Origin: Phymorhynchus buccinoides
Lineage: Eukaryota > Mollusca > Gastropoda > Neogastropoda > Raphitomidae
Direction of reading: 5' to 3'
NCBI GenBank assembly: GCA_017654935.2
Contig: CM065683.1
Coordinates: 2,622,848 to 2,686,847 of the forward strand
DNA: 64,000 nucleotides
The number at the start of each line of letters is the position of its first letter. The stretch's first letter is position 1. The position numbers and the translations under genes are program-made. Positions 31,230-44,869 of this stretch are shown piece after piece. The notes under the pieces are model-generated. The model was not told where the DNA came from and did no database searches. It saw nothing but the letters and a program-made list of their open reading frames with translations.

Positions 31230-31982
31230 CAAGGACTGGCTCAGTCCTGTGGTCACCATCACCCCACCAGAACAGGAATCGTCACTGCTGAAGACCCTCA
31301 ACAGTCCCCCATGACCAAGCCCTGTCACCATCACCCCATCATCCCCAGCCCTGTCACCATCATCCCACCAGCAACAGGAATAATCACTGCTGAAGACCCA
31401 CAACATTCCCCCCTGGCCCAGCCCTGTCACCATCACCCCATCATCCCCAGCCCTGTGACCATCATCCCACCATCCTCAGGAATCGTCACTGCTGAAGACC
31501 CACAACATTCCCCCATGGCCCAGCCCTGTCACCATCACCCCATCATCCCCAGCCCTGTCACCATCACCCCACCAGCAACAGGAATCATCACTGCTGAAGA
31601 CCCACAACATTCCCCCATGGCCCGGCCCTGTCACCATCACCCCATCATCCCCAGCCCTGTGACCATCATCCCACCAGCAACAGGAATCATCACTACTGAA
31701 GACCCACAACATTCCCCCATGGCCCGGCCCTGTCACCATCACCCCATCATCCCCAGCCCTGTCACCATCATCCCACCAGCAACAGGAATCATCACTGCTG
31801 AAGACCATCAACATTCCCCCTGGCCCAGCCCTGTCACCATCACCCCATCATCCTCAGGAATCATCACCACTGAAGACCCTCAACATTCCCCCATGGCCCA
31901 GCCCTGTCACCATCACCCCATCATCCTCAGGAATCGTCACTGCTGCCAGGCCGGGTCCATTTCATTGACTTATCACCTATGA
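31230..31982 (+). repeat. 102-bp minisatellite with open frame (34-residue repeat)
   Basis: CCTGTCACCATCACCCCATC recurs at 31321, 31423, 31525, 31627 and 31729 with an exact 102-bp period, then at 31829 (100 bp), after which the units shorten. The period is divisible by 3, so one frame (ATG 31311, stop 31980) is open for 223 codons with unit PCHHHPIIPSPVTIIPP plus ATGIITAEDPQHSPMAQ. The opposite strand is open over several units as well. CTTTATGTTTAG before 31214 resembles a splice acceptor and GAAAGGTAGGT after 31980 a donor. It could be a repetitive exon or an ordinary minisatellite; the late frame slip and the open antisense favour the latter. Confidence 0.85.
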
Positions 31983-32562
31983 AAGGTAGGTCAACCGGGT
32001 TATATTCACATTTAGCTACAACCATGAACGCTTCAGTTGAATGGGAGCAAAACTATTTTCATTTGCGAAAAAGGCAATCTTTTGCGCTAAGCAGTAATGG
32101 AGAAGTAATGTGAATAATTCCAGTTAGCAATTTGCACAAAGGTCCTTTAGCACATTATAGAATGTGCACGCACATGTTATGATAAAAAAAACCTCTTGTA
32201 GGACTGCACACAATCTTTAGACCAGCTACTTTGTAAAAACACATTATGACTAGCTTGCTACACACGTTCTGTTAAATTAAAAAATATATTTTGTTTAATT
32301 CTTGACTGTTGCACATATTCAGTGAATTGTGGTAAACAAATTTTATTCAAAAGGACTAAACATTTCACACCATGACAACATATTAATATTTTTAGCTATC
32401 CAGACATGGCTTATATATTTAGACAATGTAAAAATAGCAAATATTTCGGTTTGATTTGCAGACAGCAGTCTACAGTGTGGATGAAGTGTTTTGAAGTTTT
32501 TTCAGGTCCTAATTGTTTTTGTTTTAATGTTTTTGGCCAACAATTTTCACAAGTCATTGAAA
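31983..32562. other. Unassigned AT-rich sequence
   Basis: About 580 bp without recognised features, immediately left of the first A module. Confidence 0.5.
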
Positions 32563-33847
32563 CTGAAAATTATCTGAACGCGTTTGCATTCTCCCCTCCA
32601 CCTCCCCCCCTCCCTCTGGTCCTTATACATATCAGACCATGTTCACTGCACGGAGATCTTAATGCTGTAACACCTGAATTTAACTTCAAAGAGTAGGCAT
32701 GTCCCCTGGGCAAGTTTAAAAAATAAAATTTCAGTCCAGCTCTCTCGAATACCAGTTGCCTCTTCTGCTACAGGTCTGGAAGTTACGGTCCTAAGCAAAC
32801 GTTTGCTTTACTGGGGGATACAGTTGAAGATTTTGAGACACTGAACACGATATATATGAGGATGAATTGGGGTCTGTATTGTTGTGGCAACTACTTTCGC
32901 TTTGCTAGGCGAATAGGTGCCATAAATAACTTTGGTAAAAGGGAGTTAATTATGAGAAGTTCCTTCCCCTTATTCATTTCACTATAGTCTCTCTCTTAGC
33001 CTCACTATTTCATAGTTGTTTTATGGGTGCAGCAGATTGGGGCAGTGTTGAGGAAATGGGGGCAGGTTGTTGTGGGTGATGTAGTTCAAGGCGAAATCGC
33101 AGTTTGCGGATGTTTGACAAAATTTATTCTATCGCGTAAAAGATATTGGGTTAGGTGATATAATGGGGAAAAAAGAGGAAAAAGAAACAGTGCTGTTCCA
33201 GTTGAGATTGAAGTCTTCTGGTCTTTGTCAAAATGGATGCTATGGGTGATTTTGTTATCTGCGAGGAACGCAGGAAATATTAGGCAATCAACTGAATCAA
33301 CCAAGTATCGCTAGTTCATTATGGAAAATCCACATGGAAGAGAGAGAGGAAGAGAGAGAGAGAGAGAGAGGGGACATATTATTTACCCAAGGTAATGAGA
33401 TAAGCAATTTACAGCTTTTTTACACTCAGCCCTAAGAGGGGAGAGAGAGAGAAGAGAGAGAAAATGTGAATGCGAATGCAAAATGTTTTATTGCGTTAAA
33501 GCCTTAAGCTCTAGTAGCAATTCGGTTTGGTCCAAAACACACCAAAATTTTTTTAGCAATGGACAATTGCAGTTAGACAACCGACTGCGGAAAGTTCAAC
33601 AAAGAGAGAGAGAGAGAGAGGGGGGGAGGGGGGGAATGAAATATTATTTACCCAAGGCAATTTACAGCTTTTTTACACTCAGCCCTAATAGGGGAGAGGG
33701 AGAGAGAAGAGAGAGAAAATGCGAATGCAAAATGTTTTATTGCGTTAAAGCTTTAAGCTCTCTTAGCAATTCGGTTTGGTCCAAAACACAACATAATTTG
33801 TTTTTAAACAATGGACAATTGCAGTTAGACAACCGACCGCGGAAAGT

Positions 33848-33891
<44 letters not shown>

Positions 33892-34129
33892 GGGGGGGGG
33901 GGTGGGGGTGTACAAGTGTGAAAGTAGTTATTAGAGGAGGGAGAATAATAGTGGAGCATTCTAGTTGAAGTTAAATGAAGTAAGAGACACTTAGAGAGAT
34001 AAGCACGAGATGATAAATTAACAATACAAGGGCAGTGATCAGAAAATAAAACACAGCAGACACCTAGTAACAGAAAGCATATTTCACATCAACAAGTCAA
34101 CAATTGAAAAAATGTTAGTCTAAATTTTT

Positions 34130-34252
34130 CGAGTAATTCTTTTTAAGAACTTTTTTAAAGGCTGGGTTTGAGGGATATGATTCTAAGGATTATGATAAAT
34201 TGTTCCATGCTGTTCTCCCTGAATAAACAAAACAAGGTTTGAATAGATTATT
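34130..34252 (-). pseudogene. LINE C-terminal fragment in module A1
   Basis: The minus strand reads NNLFKPCFVYSGRTAWNNLS, a stop, then YPSNPAFKKVLKKNYS: the same C-terminal type as the LINE at the window start (NNLFKSSLLYSGGDLWNKLP). Equivalent fragments are at 38470-38592, 42796-42915 and 52625-52748; the last lacks the internal stop. A GTGTGTGCGCACGCG stretch truncates the 5' side. Confidence 0.8.
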
Positions 34253-34517
34253 ATGTGTGTGCGCACGCGCCTGTATGTGTGTTTGCGTGCATGTGCCCGT
34301 GTTGAGTTTTTTTAATTGGGCTTTTCTGCCAAAATAGGTGTTGGGGTGGGTGAGGGTAGCGTGTGACAACGATTTATTTAGAACAAGAACAATGTCCAAG
34401 TGAATCGAATCTGAATTGTGCACATAGAATGCAGAGAGAGAGAGAGAGAGAGAGAGATAGATAGAGAGTATTGACGCAGAGTTGGAGACCGTTGAACGGG
34501 TTCTGGCTGGCTGGGTC

Positions 34518-34589
<72 letters not shown>

Positions 34590-34782
34590 GATCTGTGTGC
34601 TAAAACTTACTCTATGCTCTTCTGCCAGTCACGCACCAATCGTTCAATTGTCTCCCTTCTCTCTTTCTAGCTAGTATCAGAGACAGTCAACTGATGTTCT
34701 CAAGTAAATGTTGCAAATGCTTTGATTTGGATCCCACCCCACCCTCTCTTTTCTAACATCTTCTGCCATCAATCACCACCAT

Positions 34783-36065
34783 CGTCAATTCATTAATGTC
34801 AGGCGTCTTCCCTTCTGCTTGAAACTTTGCTCATGTGAAGCACTTTCTCAAGAGAAAACACCCAATCTGGATCCCAATAATCTATTTTGTTTTTAAACGG
34901 CAACTACAGACCTGCATCACATACTTCTGGAGAAAGCTTTTCTGATACAACTGAACGATCATCTCTGTTCAAACAATATCCATCCTTATCAGTCTGCCTA
35001 CAGAGTAAGCCACAGTACCTGAAACAGATCTTGTTCAGATATTGAATGAACTCCCATTGCTTTTAATGCAGGCAGAACATCTCTTTACTGGCATTTCTTA
35101 ATTCGTCTGCTGCCTTTGATATCATAGACCTCCCTATCTTTCTCTCTCGTCTTGAACACATGTGTGGAATTAACAGACCAGCTCTCGCTTTTCTTACATT
35201 TCTGATGGCTTTAAGTCCTCATTATTGGTGATCACTTCTAGCCAATATTATCGACCAGCATAACATGAAACACAACTGCAGAACAGTACAACGAACGGAG
35301 ATCAAAATTCAATTCTTCCAGAAATTGGCAGCTATTATTCCGACATCCACAAATGGATGATTCAGGATAAACTTCAGTTGCAACAAGCATACTAGCCTCT
35401 GTCTCAGTGGAGTCAATCCAACTTGGCAGCATCATCCCTCTCCCTGACTCTGTTAAGAACCTATGTGTCACTCTGGACAACACACTTTCTATGCATAATC
35501 TCCTGACTCTGACCTGTCGGTCCTGTTAGCATCAGATCCATCGTATTGGCTACATTCGTAAATACCTATCGGACGAAGCCACAGCTATATTATTTCCCTC
35601 ATCCTATCTTGTCTTGACTTTGTAATGCTATTCTTTCCGCCTTACCCGTTTCTGTTCTCTCTTTGTCTACATCGCATTCAAAATGCAACAGCTCGTCTTG
35701 TCCTTAGGAAGAAAAGGTTTGATCGTGTTAGCTCTCCCCGCTCTGCACTTATTGTCTGTTAAAGATAGAATTGAACACCAACTTGACACCCCCTGCTATA
35801 AATATCATGCTGTTCTCCTACCGCTTCGTCAGTATTACCATGTACCAGTCAGTTCGCCTGTTACGTTCAGTTTCAGACCCATTTCCCTTCAGATCCCTAG
35901 ACCTGTATAAACTTTCAACTGCTGGTCGACGCTCTTTTGCTGTATTTTTTTTAAGGACCAACCGCATAGAACAAAACAACAGGGCGTTGAATGGAACGCC
36001 CTACTTCCAGAAACCATTCAGGCCCCTTCTGCTAAGATCTTCAGAAGGCTGCTGGCAGAGCACTA
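34783..36065 (+). pseudogene. Decayed LINE reverse transcriptase in module A1
   Basis: Reading across many frameshifts it shows FINSLMSGVFPSA, LLEKAFLIQLNDHL, HPYQSAYRVSHST, FDIIDLPIFLSRLEHMCGI, HKWMIQDKLQL, VKNLCVTLDNTLSMH, IGYIRKYLSDEATA, RIQNATARLVLRKKRFDRV and FRRLLAEH. This is the usual order of a CR1/Jockey-type RT from thumb-proximal blocks to the C-terminus. The catalytic FADD region is lost or unreadable. The corresponding copies at 39090, 43405 and 53238 carry the same disabling changes, so decay preceded amplification of the module. Confidence 0.82.
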
Positions 36066-36160
36066 AAGCTTCAGATCCAAGGGTAGGCAGTGGTTGGGCC
36101 GGCATCATGCTGGGTACCGCTGAACGGTCCTTGTCTGGCCGGTTGTCTGGCTGTCTACAC

Positions 36161-36231
<71 letters not shown>

Positions 36232-36310
36232 CTCTTTCATTTGACCTCTTCGCCCTTTTCTTTTGCAATAATGGTAAAAAATGACTAACTAGTTGGAAGA
36301 ATAAGAAGAA

Positions 36311-36822
36311 ACCCTGTTAGCATCAGATCCGTTGTATTGGCTACATTCCTATTGGACGAAGCCGCAGCTATATTATTTCCCTCTTCCTATCTTGTCTTGA
36401 CTTTGTAATGCTGTTCTTTCCGCCTTACCCGTTTCTGTTCTCTCTTTGTCTACAGCGCATTCAAAATGCAACAGCTCGTCTTGTCCTTAGGAAGAAAAGG
36501 AGTGATCGTGTTAGCTCAACGCTCTCTGCACTTGTCTGTTAAAGATATAATTGAATACAAACTTGACACTCCCTTCTATAAATATCATGCTGTTCTCCTA
36601 CCGCTTCGTCAGTATTACCATGTACCTGTCCGTTCGCTGTTTACGTTCAGTTTCATACCCTTTTCCCTTTCAACTGCTGGTCGACGCTCTTTTGCTGTAT
36701 ATTGTTTTTAGGACCAACTGCATAGAACAAAACCACAGGGCGTTGAATGGAACACCCTACTTCCAGAAACCATTCAGGCCCCTTCTGCTAAGACCTTCAG
36801 AAGGCTGCTGGCAGAGCACTAA
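36311..36822 (+). pseudogene. Second, partial LINE 3' copy in module A1
   Basis: Restarts at TGTTAGCATCAGATCCGTTG, homologous to 35526, about 788 bp downstream, and runs again to the LINE C-terminus (GGCAGAGCACTAA). It therefore is a tandem duplication of the LINE 3' half inside the module, separated by the CT tract and GAAGAATAAGAAGAAACC. Confidence 0.85.
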
Positions 36823-36902
36823 AGCTTCAGACCCAAGGGTAGGCAGTGGTTGGGCCGGCATCATGCTGGGTACCGCTGAACGGTCCTTGTCTGGCCGGTT
36901 GT

Positions 36903-38200
36903 CTGAAAATTATCTGAACGCGTTTGCATTCTCCCCTCCACCTCCCCCCCTCCCTCTGGTCCTTGTACATATCAGACCATGTTCACTGCACGGAGATCTT
37001 AATGCTATAACACCTGAATTTAACTTCAAAGAGTAGGCATGTCCCCTGGGCAAGTTTAAAAAATAAAATTTCAGTCCAGCTCTCTCGAATACCAGTTGCC
37101 TCTTCTGCTACAGGTCTGGAAGTTACGGTCCTAAGCAAACGTTTGCTTTACTGGGGGATACAGTTGAAGATTTTGAGACACTGAACACAATATATTATGA
37201 GGATGAACTTGGGTCTGTATTGTTGTGGCAACTACTTTCACTTTGCTAGGCGAATAGGTGCCATAAATAACTTTGGTAAAAGGGAGTTAATTATGAGAAG
37301 TTCCTTCCCCTTATTCATTTCACTATAGTCTCTCTCTTAGCCTCACTATTTCATACTTGTTTTATGGGTGCAGCAGATTGGGGCAGTGTTGAGGAAATGG
37401 GGGCAGGTTGTTGTGGGTGATGTAGTTCAAGGCGAAATCGCAGTTTGCGGATGTTTGTCAAAATTTATTCTATCGCGTAAAAGATATTGGGTTAGGTGAT
37501 ATAATGGGGAAAAAAGAGGAAAAAGAAACAGTGCTGTTCCAGTTGAGATTGAAGTCTTCTGGTCTTTGTCAAAATGGATGCTATGGGTGATTTTGTTATC
37601 TGCGAGGAACGCAGGAAATATTAGGCAATCAACTGAATCAACCAAGTATCGCTAGTCGTTCATTATGGAAAATCCACATGGAAGAGAGAGAGGAGAGAGA
37701 GAGAGAGAGAGAGGGGACATATTATTTACCCAAGGTAATGAGATAAGCAATTTACAGCTTTTTTACACTCAGCCCTAAGAGGGGAGAGAGAGAGAAGAGA
37801 GAGAAAATGTGAATGCGAATGCAAAATGTTTTATTGCGTTAAAGCCTTAAGCTCTAGTAGCAATTCGGTTTGGTCCAAAACACACCAAAAATTTTTTAGC
37901 AATGGACAATTGCAGTTAGACAACCGACTGCGGAAAGTTCAACAAAGAGAGAGAGAGAGAGAAAGGGGGGGAGGGGGGAGGGGGGGGAATGAAATATTAT
38001 TTACCCAAGGCAATTTACAGCTTTTTTACACTCAGCCCTAATAGGGGAGAGGGAGAGAGAAGAGAGAGAAAATGCGAATGCAAAATGTTTTATTGCGTTA
38101 AAGCTTTAAGCTCTCTTAGCAATTCGGTTTGGTCCAAAACACAACATAATTTGTTTTTAAACAATGGACAATTGCAGTTAGACAACCGACCGCGGAAAGT

Positions 38201-38234
<34 letters not shown>

Positions 38235-38857
38235 GTGGGGTGGGGGGGGGGGGGGGGGGTGTACAAGTGTGAAAGTAGTTATTAGAGGAGGGAGAATAAT
38301 AGTGGAGCATTCTAGTTGAAGTTAAATGAAGTAAGAGACACTTAGAGAGATAAGCACGAGATGATAAATTAACAATACAAGGGCAGTGATCAGAAAATAA
38401 AACACAGCAGACACCTAGTAACAGAAAGCATATTTCACATCAACAAGTCAACAATTGAAAAAATGTTAGTCTAAATTTTTCGAGTAATTCTTTTTAAGAA
38501 CTTTTTTAAAGGCTGGGTTTGAGGGATATGATTTTAAGGATTATGATAAATTGTTCCATGCTGTTCTCCCTGAGTAAGCAAAACAAGGTTTGAATAGATT
38601 ATTATGTGTGTGCGCACGCGCCTGTTTGTGTGTTTGCGTGCATGTGCCCGTGTTAAGAGTTTTTTTTAATTGGGCTTTTCTGCCAAAATAGGTGTTGGGG
38701 TGGGTGAGGGTAGCGTGTGACAACGATTTATTTAGAACAAGAACAATGTCCAAGTGAATCGAATCTGAATTGTGCACATAGAATGCAGAGAGAGAGAGAG
38801 AGAGAGAGTATTGACGCAGAGTTGGAGACCGTTGAACGGGTTCTGGCTGGCTGGGTC

Positions 38858-38893
<36 letters not shown>

Positions 38894-40477
38894 GATCTGT
38901 GTGCTAAAACTTACTCTATGCTCTTCTGCCAGTCACGCACCAATCGTTCAATTGTCTCCCTTCTCTCTTTCTAGCTAGTATCAGAGACAGTCAACTGATG
39001 TCCTCAAGTAAATGTTGCAAATGCTTTGATTTGGATCCCACCCCACCCTCTCTTTTCTAACATCTTCTGCCATCAATCACCACCATCGTCAATTCATTAA
39101 TGTCAGGCGTCTTCCCTTCTGCTTTAAACTTTGCTCATGTGAAGCACTTTCTCAAGAGAAAACACCCAATCTGGATCCCAATAATCTATTTTGTTTTTAA
39201 ACGGCAACTACAGACCTGCATCACATACTTCTGGAGAAAGCTTTTCTGATACAACTGAACGATCATCTCTCTTCAAACAATATCCATCCTTATCAGTCTG
39301 CCTACAGAGTAAGCCACAGTACCTGAAACAGATCTTGTTCAGATATTGAATGAACTCCCATTGCTTTTAATGCAGGCAGAACATCTCTTTACTGGCATTT
39401 CTTAATTCGTCTGCTGCCTTTGATATCATAGACCTCCCTATCTTTCTCTCTCGTCTTGAACACATGTGTGGAATTAACAGACCAGCTCTCGCTTTTCTTA
39501 CATTTCTGATTGCTTTAAGTCCTCATTATTGGTGATCACTTCTAGCCAATATTATCGACCAGCATAACATGAAACACAACTGCAGAACAGTACAACGAAC
39601 GGAGATCAAAATTCCATTCTTCCAGAAATTGGCAGCTATTATTCCGACATCCACAAATGGATGATTCAAGATAAACTTCAGTTGCAACAAGCATACTAGC
39701 CTCTGTCTCAGTGGAGTCAATCCAACTTGGCGGCATCATCCCTCTCCCTGACTCTGTTAAGAACCTATGTGTCACTCTGGACAACACACTTTCTATGCAT
39801 AATCTCCTGACTCTGACCTGTCGGTCCTGTTAGCATCAGATCCATCGTATTGGCTACATTCGTAAATACCTATCGGACGAAGCCACAGCTATATTTATTA
39901 TTTCCCTCATCCTATCTTGTCTTGACTTTGTAATGCTATTCTTTCCGCCTTACCCGTTTCTGTTCTCTCTTTGTCTACATCGCATTCAAAATGCAACAGC
40001 TCGTATTGTCCTTAGGAAGAAAAGGTTTGATCGTGTTAGCTCTCCCCCCTCTGCACTTATTGTCTGTTAAAGATAGAATTGAACACAAACTTGACACCCC
40101 TTGCTATAAATATCATGCTGTTCTCCTATCGCTTCGTCAGTATTACCATGTACCAGTCAGTTCGCCTGTTACGTTCAGTTTCAGACCCATTTCCCTTCAG
40201 ATCCCTAGACCTGTATAAACTTTCAACTGCTGGTCGACGCTCTTTTGCTGTATTTTTGTTTAGGACCAACCGCATAGAACAAAACAACAGGGCGTTGAAT
40301 GGAACGCCCTACTTCCAGAAATCATTCAGGCCCCTTCTGCTAAGACCTTCTTCAGAAGGCTGTTGACAGAGCAATAAAGCTTCAGATCCAAGGGTAGGCA
40401 GTGGTTGGGCCGGCATCATGCTGGGTACCGCTGAACGGTCCTTGTCTGGCCGGTTGTCTGGCTGTCTACACCCCCCA

Positions 40478-40541
<64 letters not shown>

Positions 40542-41215
40542 CTCTTTCATTTGACCTCTTCGCCCTTTTCTTTTGCAATAATGGTAAAAAATGACTAACT
40601 AGTTGGAAGAATAAGAAGAAACCCTGTTAGCATCAGATCCGTTGTATTGGCTACATTCCTATTGGACGAAGCCACAGCTATATTATTTCCCTCTTCCTAT
40701 CTTGTCTTGACTTTGTAATGCTGTTCTTTCCGCCTTACCCGTTTCTGTTCTCTCTTTGTCTACAGCGCATTCAAAATGCAACAGCTCGTCTTGTCCTTAG
40801 GAAGAAAAGGATTGATCGTGTTAGCTCAACGCTCTCTGCACTTGTCTGTTAAAGATATAATTGAATACAAACTTGACACTCCCTTCTATAAATATCATGC
40901 TGAAATTCTCCTACCGCTTCGTCAGTATTACCATGTACCTGTCCGTTCGCTGTTTACGTTCAGTTTCATACCCTTTTCCCTTTCAACTGCTGGTCGACGC
41001 TCTTTTGCTGTATATTGTTTTTAGGACCAACCGCATAGAACAAAACAACAGGGCGTTGAATGGAACGCCCTACTTCCAGAAACCATTCAGGCCCCTTCTG
41101 CTAAGACCTTCAGAAGGCTGCTGGCAGAGCACTAAAGCTTCAGACCCAAGGGTAGGCAGTGGTTGGGCCGGCATCATGCTTGGTACCGCTGAACGGTCCT
41201 TGTCTGGCCGGTTGT
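36903..41215 (+). repeat. Tandem module A2 (4313 bp)
   Basis: Near-identical to A1 throughout. Differences are mostly microsatellite lengths (shorter GT at 38862-38892, longer G run at 38242-38259) and scattered substitutions. LINE parts: minus 38470-38592, plus 39090-40370, partial plus 40621-41135. Confidence 0.95.
39090..40370 (+). pseudogene. Decayed LINE reverse transcriptase in module A2
   Basis: Same disabled copy as in A1 with few private changes (AAATTCCATTCTTCC at 39608 for AAATTCAATTCTTCC; TTCTTCAGAAGGCTGTTGAC at the end). Followed by (CT)n and the partial second 3' copy at 40621-41135. Confidence 0.82.
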
Positions 41216-42514
41216 CTGAAAATTATCTGAACGCGTTTGCATTCTCCCCTCCACCTCCCCCCCTCCCTCTGGTCCTTGTACATATCAGACCATGTTCACT
41301 GCACGGAGATCTTAATGCTATGACACCTGAATTTAACTTCAAAGAGTAGGCATGTCCCCTGGGCAAGTTTAAAAAATAAAATTTCAGTCCAGCTCTCTCG
41401 AATACCAGTTGCCTCTTCTGCTACAGGTCTGGAAGTTACGGTCCTAAGCAAACGTTTGCTTTACTGGGGGATACAGTTGAAGATTTTGAGACACTGAACA
41501 CAATATATTATGAGGATGAACTTGGGTCTGTATTGTTGTGGCAACTACTTTCGCTTTGCTAGGCGAATAGGTGCCATAAATAACTTTAGTAAAAGGGAGT
41601 TAATTATGAGAAGTTCCTTCCCCTTATTCATTTCACTATAGTCTCTCTCTTAGCCTCACTATTTCATAGTTGTTTTATGGGTGCAGCAGATTGGGGCAGT
41701 GTTGAGGAAATGGGGGCAGGTTGTTGTGGGTGATGTAGTTCAAGGCGAAATCGCAGTTTGCGGATGTTTGACAAAATTTATTCTATCGCGTAAAAGATAT
41801 TGGGTTAGGTGATATAATGGGGAAAAAAGAGGAAAAAGAAACAGTGCTGTTCCAGTTGAGATTGAAGTCTTCTGGTCTTTGTCAAAATGGATGCTATGGG
41901 TGATGTTGTTATCTGCGAGGAACGCAGGAAATATTAGGCAATCAACTGAATCAACCAAGTATCGCTAGTCGTTCATTATGGAAAATCCACATGGAAGAGA
42001 GAGAGGAAGAGAGAGAGAGAGAGAGGGGACATATTATTTACCCAAGGTAATGAGATAAGCAATTTACAGCTTTTTTACACTCAGCCCTAAGAGGGGAGAG
42101 AGAGAGAAGAGAGAGAAAATGTGAATGCGAATGCAAAATGTTTTATTGCGTTAAAGCCTTAAGCTCTAGTAGCAATTCGGTTTGGTCCAAAACACACCAA
42201 AATTTTTTTAGCAATGGACAATTGCAGTTAGACAACCGACTGCGGAAAGTTCAACAAAGAGAGAGAGAGAGAGAAAGGGGGGGAGGGGGGGGAGGGGGGG
42301 GAATGAAATATTATTTACCCAAGGCAATTTACAGCTTTTTTACACTCAGCCCTAATAGGGGAGAGGGAGAGAGAAGAGAGAGAAAATGCGAATGCAAAAT
42401 GTTTTATTGCGTTAAAGCTTTAAGCTCTCTTAGCAATTCGGTTTGGTCCAAAACACAACATAATTTGTTTTTAAACAATGGACAATTGCAGTTAGACAAC
42501 CGACCGCGGAAAGT

Positions 42515-42550
<36 letters not shown>

Positions 42551-43171
42551 GTGGGTGGGGGGGGGGGGGGGGGGTGTACAAGTGTGAAAGTAGTTATTAG
42601 AGGAGGGAGAATAATAGTGGAGCATTCTAGTTGAAGTTAAATGAAGTAAGAGACACTTAGAGAGATAAGCACGAGATGATAAATTAACAATACAAGGGCA
42701 GTGATCAGAAAATAAAACACAGCAGACACCTAGTAACAGAAAGCATATTTCACATCAACAAGTCAACAATTGAAAAAATGTTAGTCTAAATTTTTCGAGT
42801 AATTCTTTTTAAGAACTTTTCTAAAGGCTGGGTTTGAGGGATATGCTTCTAAGGATTATGATACATTGTTCCATGCTGTTTTCCCTGAGTAAGCAAAACA
42901 AGGTTTGAATAGATTATTATGTGTGTGCGCACGCGCCTGTATGTGTGTTTGCGTGCATGTGCCCGTGTTGAGTTTTTTTAATTGGGCTTTTCTGCCAAAA
43001 TAGGTGTTGGGGTGGGTGAGGGTAGCGTGTGACAACGATTTATTTAGAACAAGAACAATGTCCAAGTGAATCGAATCTGAATTGTGCACATAGAATGCAG
43101 AGAGAGAGAGAGAGAGAGAGAGTATTGACGCAGAGTTGGAGACCGTTGAACGGGTTCTGGCTGGCTGGGTC

Positions 43172-43204
<33 letters not shown>

Positions 43205-44791
43205 TGAGCTGTGTGCTAAAACTTACTCTATGCTCTTCTGCCAGTCACGCACCAATCGTTCAATTGTCTCCCTTCTCTCTTTCTAGCTAGTATCAGAGAC
43301 AGAGTCAACTGATGTTCTCAAGTAAATGTTGCAAATGCTTTGATTTGGATCCCACCCCACCCTCTCTTTTCTAACATCTTCTGCCATCAATCACCACCAT
43401 CGTCAATTCATTAATGTCAGGCGTCTTCCCTTCTGCTTGAAACTTTGCTCGTGTGAAGCACTTTCTCAAGAGAAAACACCCAATCTGGATCCCAATAATC
43501 TATTTTGTTTTTAAACGGCAACTACAGACCTGCATCACATACTTCTGGAGAAAGCTTTTCTGATGCAACTGAACGATCATCTCTGTTCAAACAATATCCA
43601 TCCTTATCAGTCTGCCTACAGAGTAAGCCACAGTACCTGAAACAGATCTTGTTCAGATATTGAATGAACTCCCATTGCTTTTAATGCAGGCAGAACATCT
43701 CTTTACTGGCATTTCTTAATTCGTCTGCTGCCTTTGATATCATAGACCTCCCTATCTTTCTCTCTCGTCTTGAACACATGTGTGGAATTAACAGACCAGC
43801 TCTCGCTTTTCTTACATTTCTGATGGCTTTAAGTCCTCATTATTGGTGATCACTTCTAGCCAATATTATCGACCAGCATAACATGAAACACAACTGCAGA
43901 ACAGTACAACGAACGGAGATCAAAATTCAATTCTTCCAGAAATTGGCAGCTATTATTCCGACATCCACAAATGGATGATTCAGGATAAACTTCAGTTGCA
44001 ACAAGCATACTAGCCCCTGTCTCAGTGGAGTCAATCCAACTTGGCGGCATCATCCCTCTCCCTGACTCTGTTAAGAACCTATGTGTCACTCTGGACAACA
44101 CACTTTCTATGCATAATCTCCTGACTCTGACCTGTCGGTCCTGTTAGCATCAGATCCATCGTATTGGCTACATTCGTAAATACCAATCGGACGAAGCCAC
44201 AGCTATATTTTATTATTTCCCTCATCCTATCTTGTCTTGACTTTGTAATGCTATTCTTTCCTTTCCGCCTTACCCGTTTCTGTTCTCTCTTTGTCTACAT
44301 CGCATTCAAAATGCAACAGCTCGTATTGTCCTTAGGAAGAAAAGGTTTGATCGTGTTAGCTCTCCCCCCTCTGCACTTATTGTCTGTTAAAGATAGAATT
44401 GAACACAAACTTGACACCCCTTGCTATAAATACCATGCTGTTCTTCTACCGCTTCGTCAGTATTACCATGTACCAGTCAGTTCGCCTGTTACGTTCAGTT
44501 TCAGACCCATTTCCCTTCAGACCCCTAGACCTGTATAAACTTTCAACTGCTGGTCGACGCTCTTTTGCTGTATATTTGTTTAGGACCAACCGCATAGAAC
44601 AAAACAACAGGGCGTTGAATGGAACGCCCTACTTCCAGAAATCATTCAGGCCCCTTCTGCTAAGAACTTCTTGAGAAGGCTGCTGGCAGAGCACTAAAGC
44701 TTCAGATCCAAGGGTAGGCAGTGGTTGGGCCGGCATCATGCTGGGTACCGCTGAACGGTCCTTGTCTGGCCGGTTGTCTGGCTGTCTACAC

Positions 44792-44869
<78 letters not shown>

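Larger units (their letters stand above)
32563..36902 (+). repeat. Tandem module A1 (4340 bp)
   Basis: First of four A modules. Order: CTGAAAATTATCTGAACGCG start; CCTCCACCTCCCCCCCTCCC; a ~1-kb unassigned part; GA tracts (33347-33371, 33439-33470, 33602-33636, 33849-33904) within an internal ~263-bp duplication (blocks AAAATGTTTTATTGCGTTAA and CAATTCGGTTTGGTCCAAAA twice); minus-strand LINE end (34130-34252); (GT)n 34523-34586; plus-strand LINE (34783-36065); (CT)n 36172-36228; partial second LINE 3' copy (36311-36822). The end joins the next module at TTGTCTGAAAATTATC. Confidence 0.95.
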
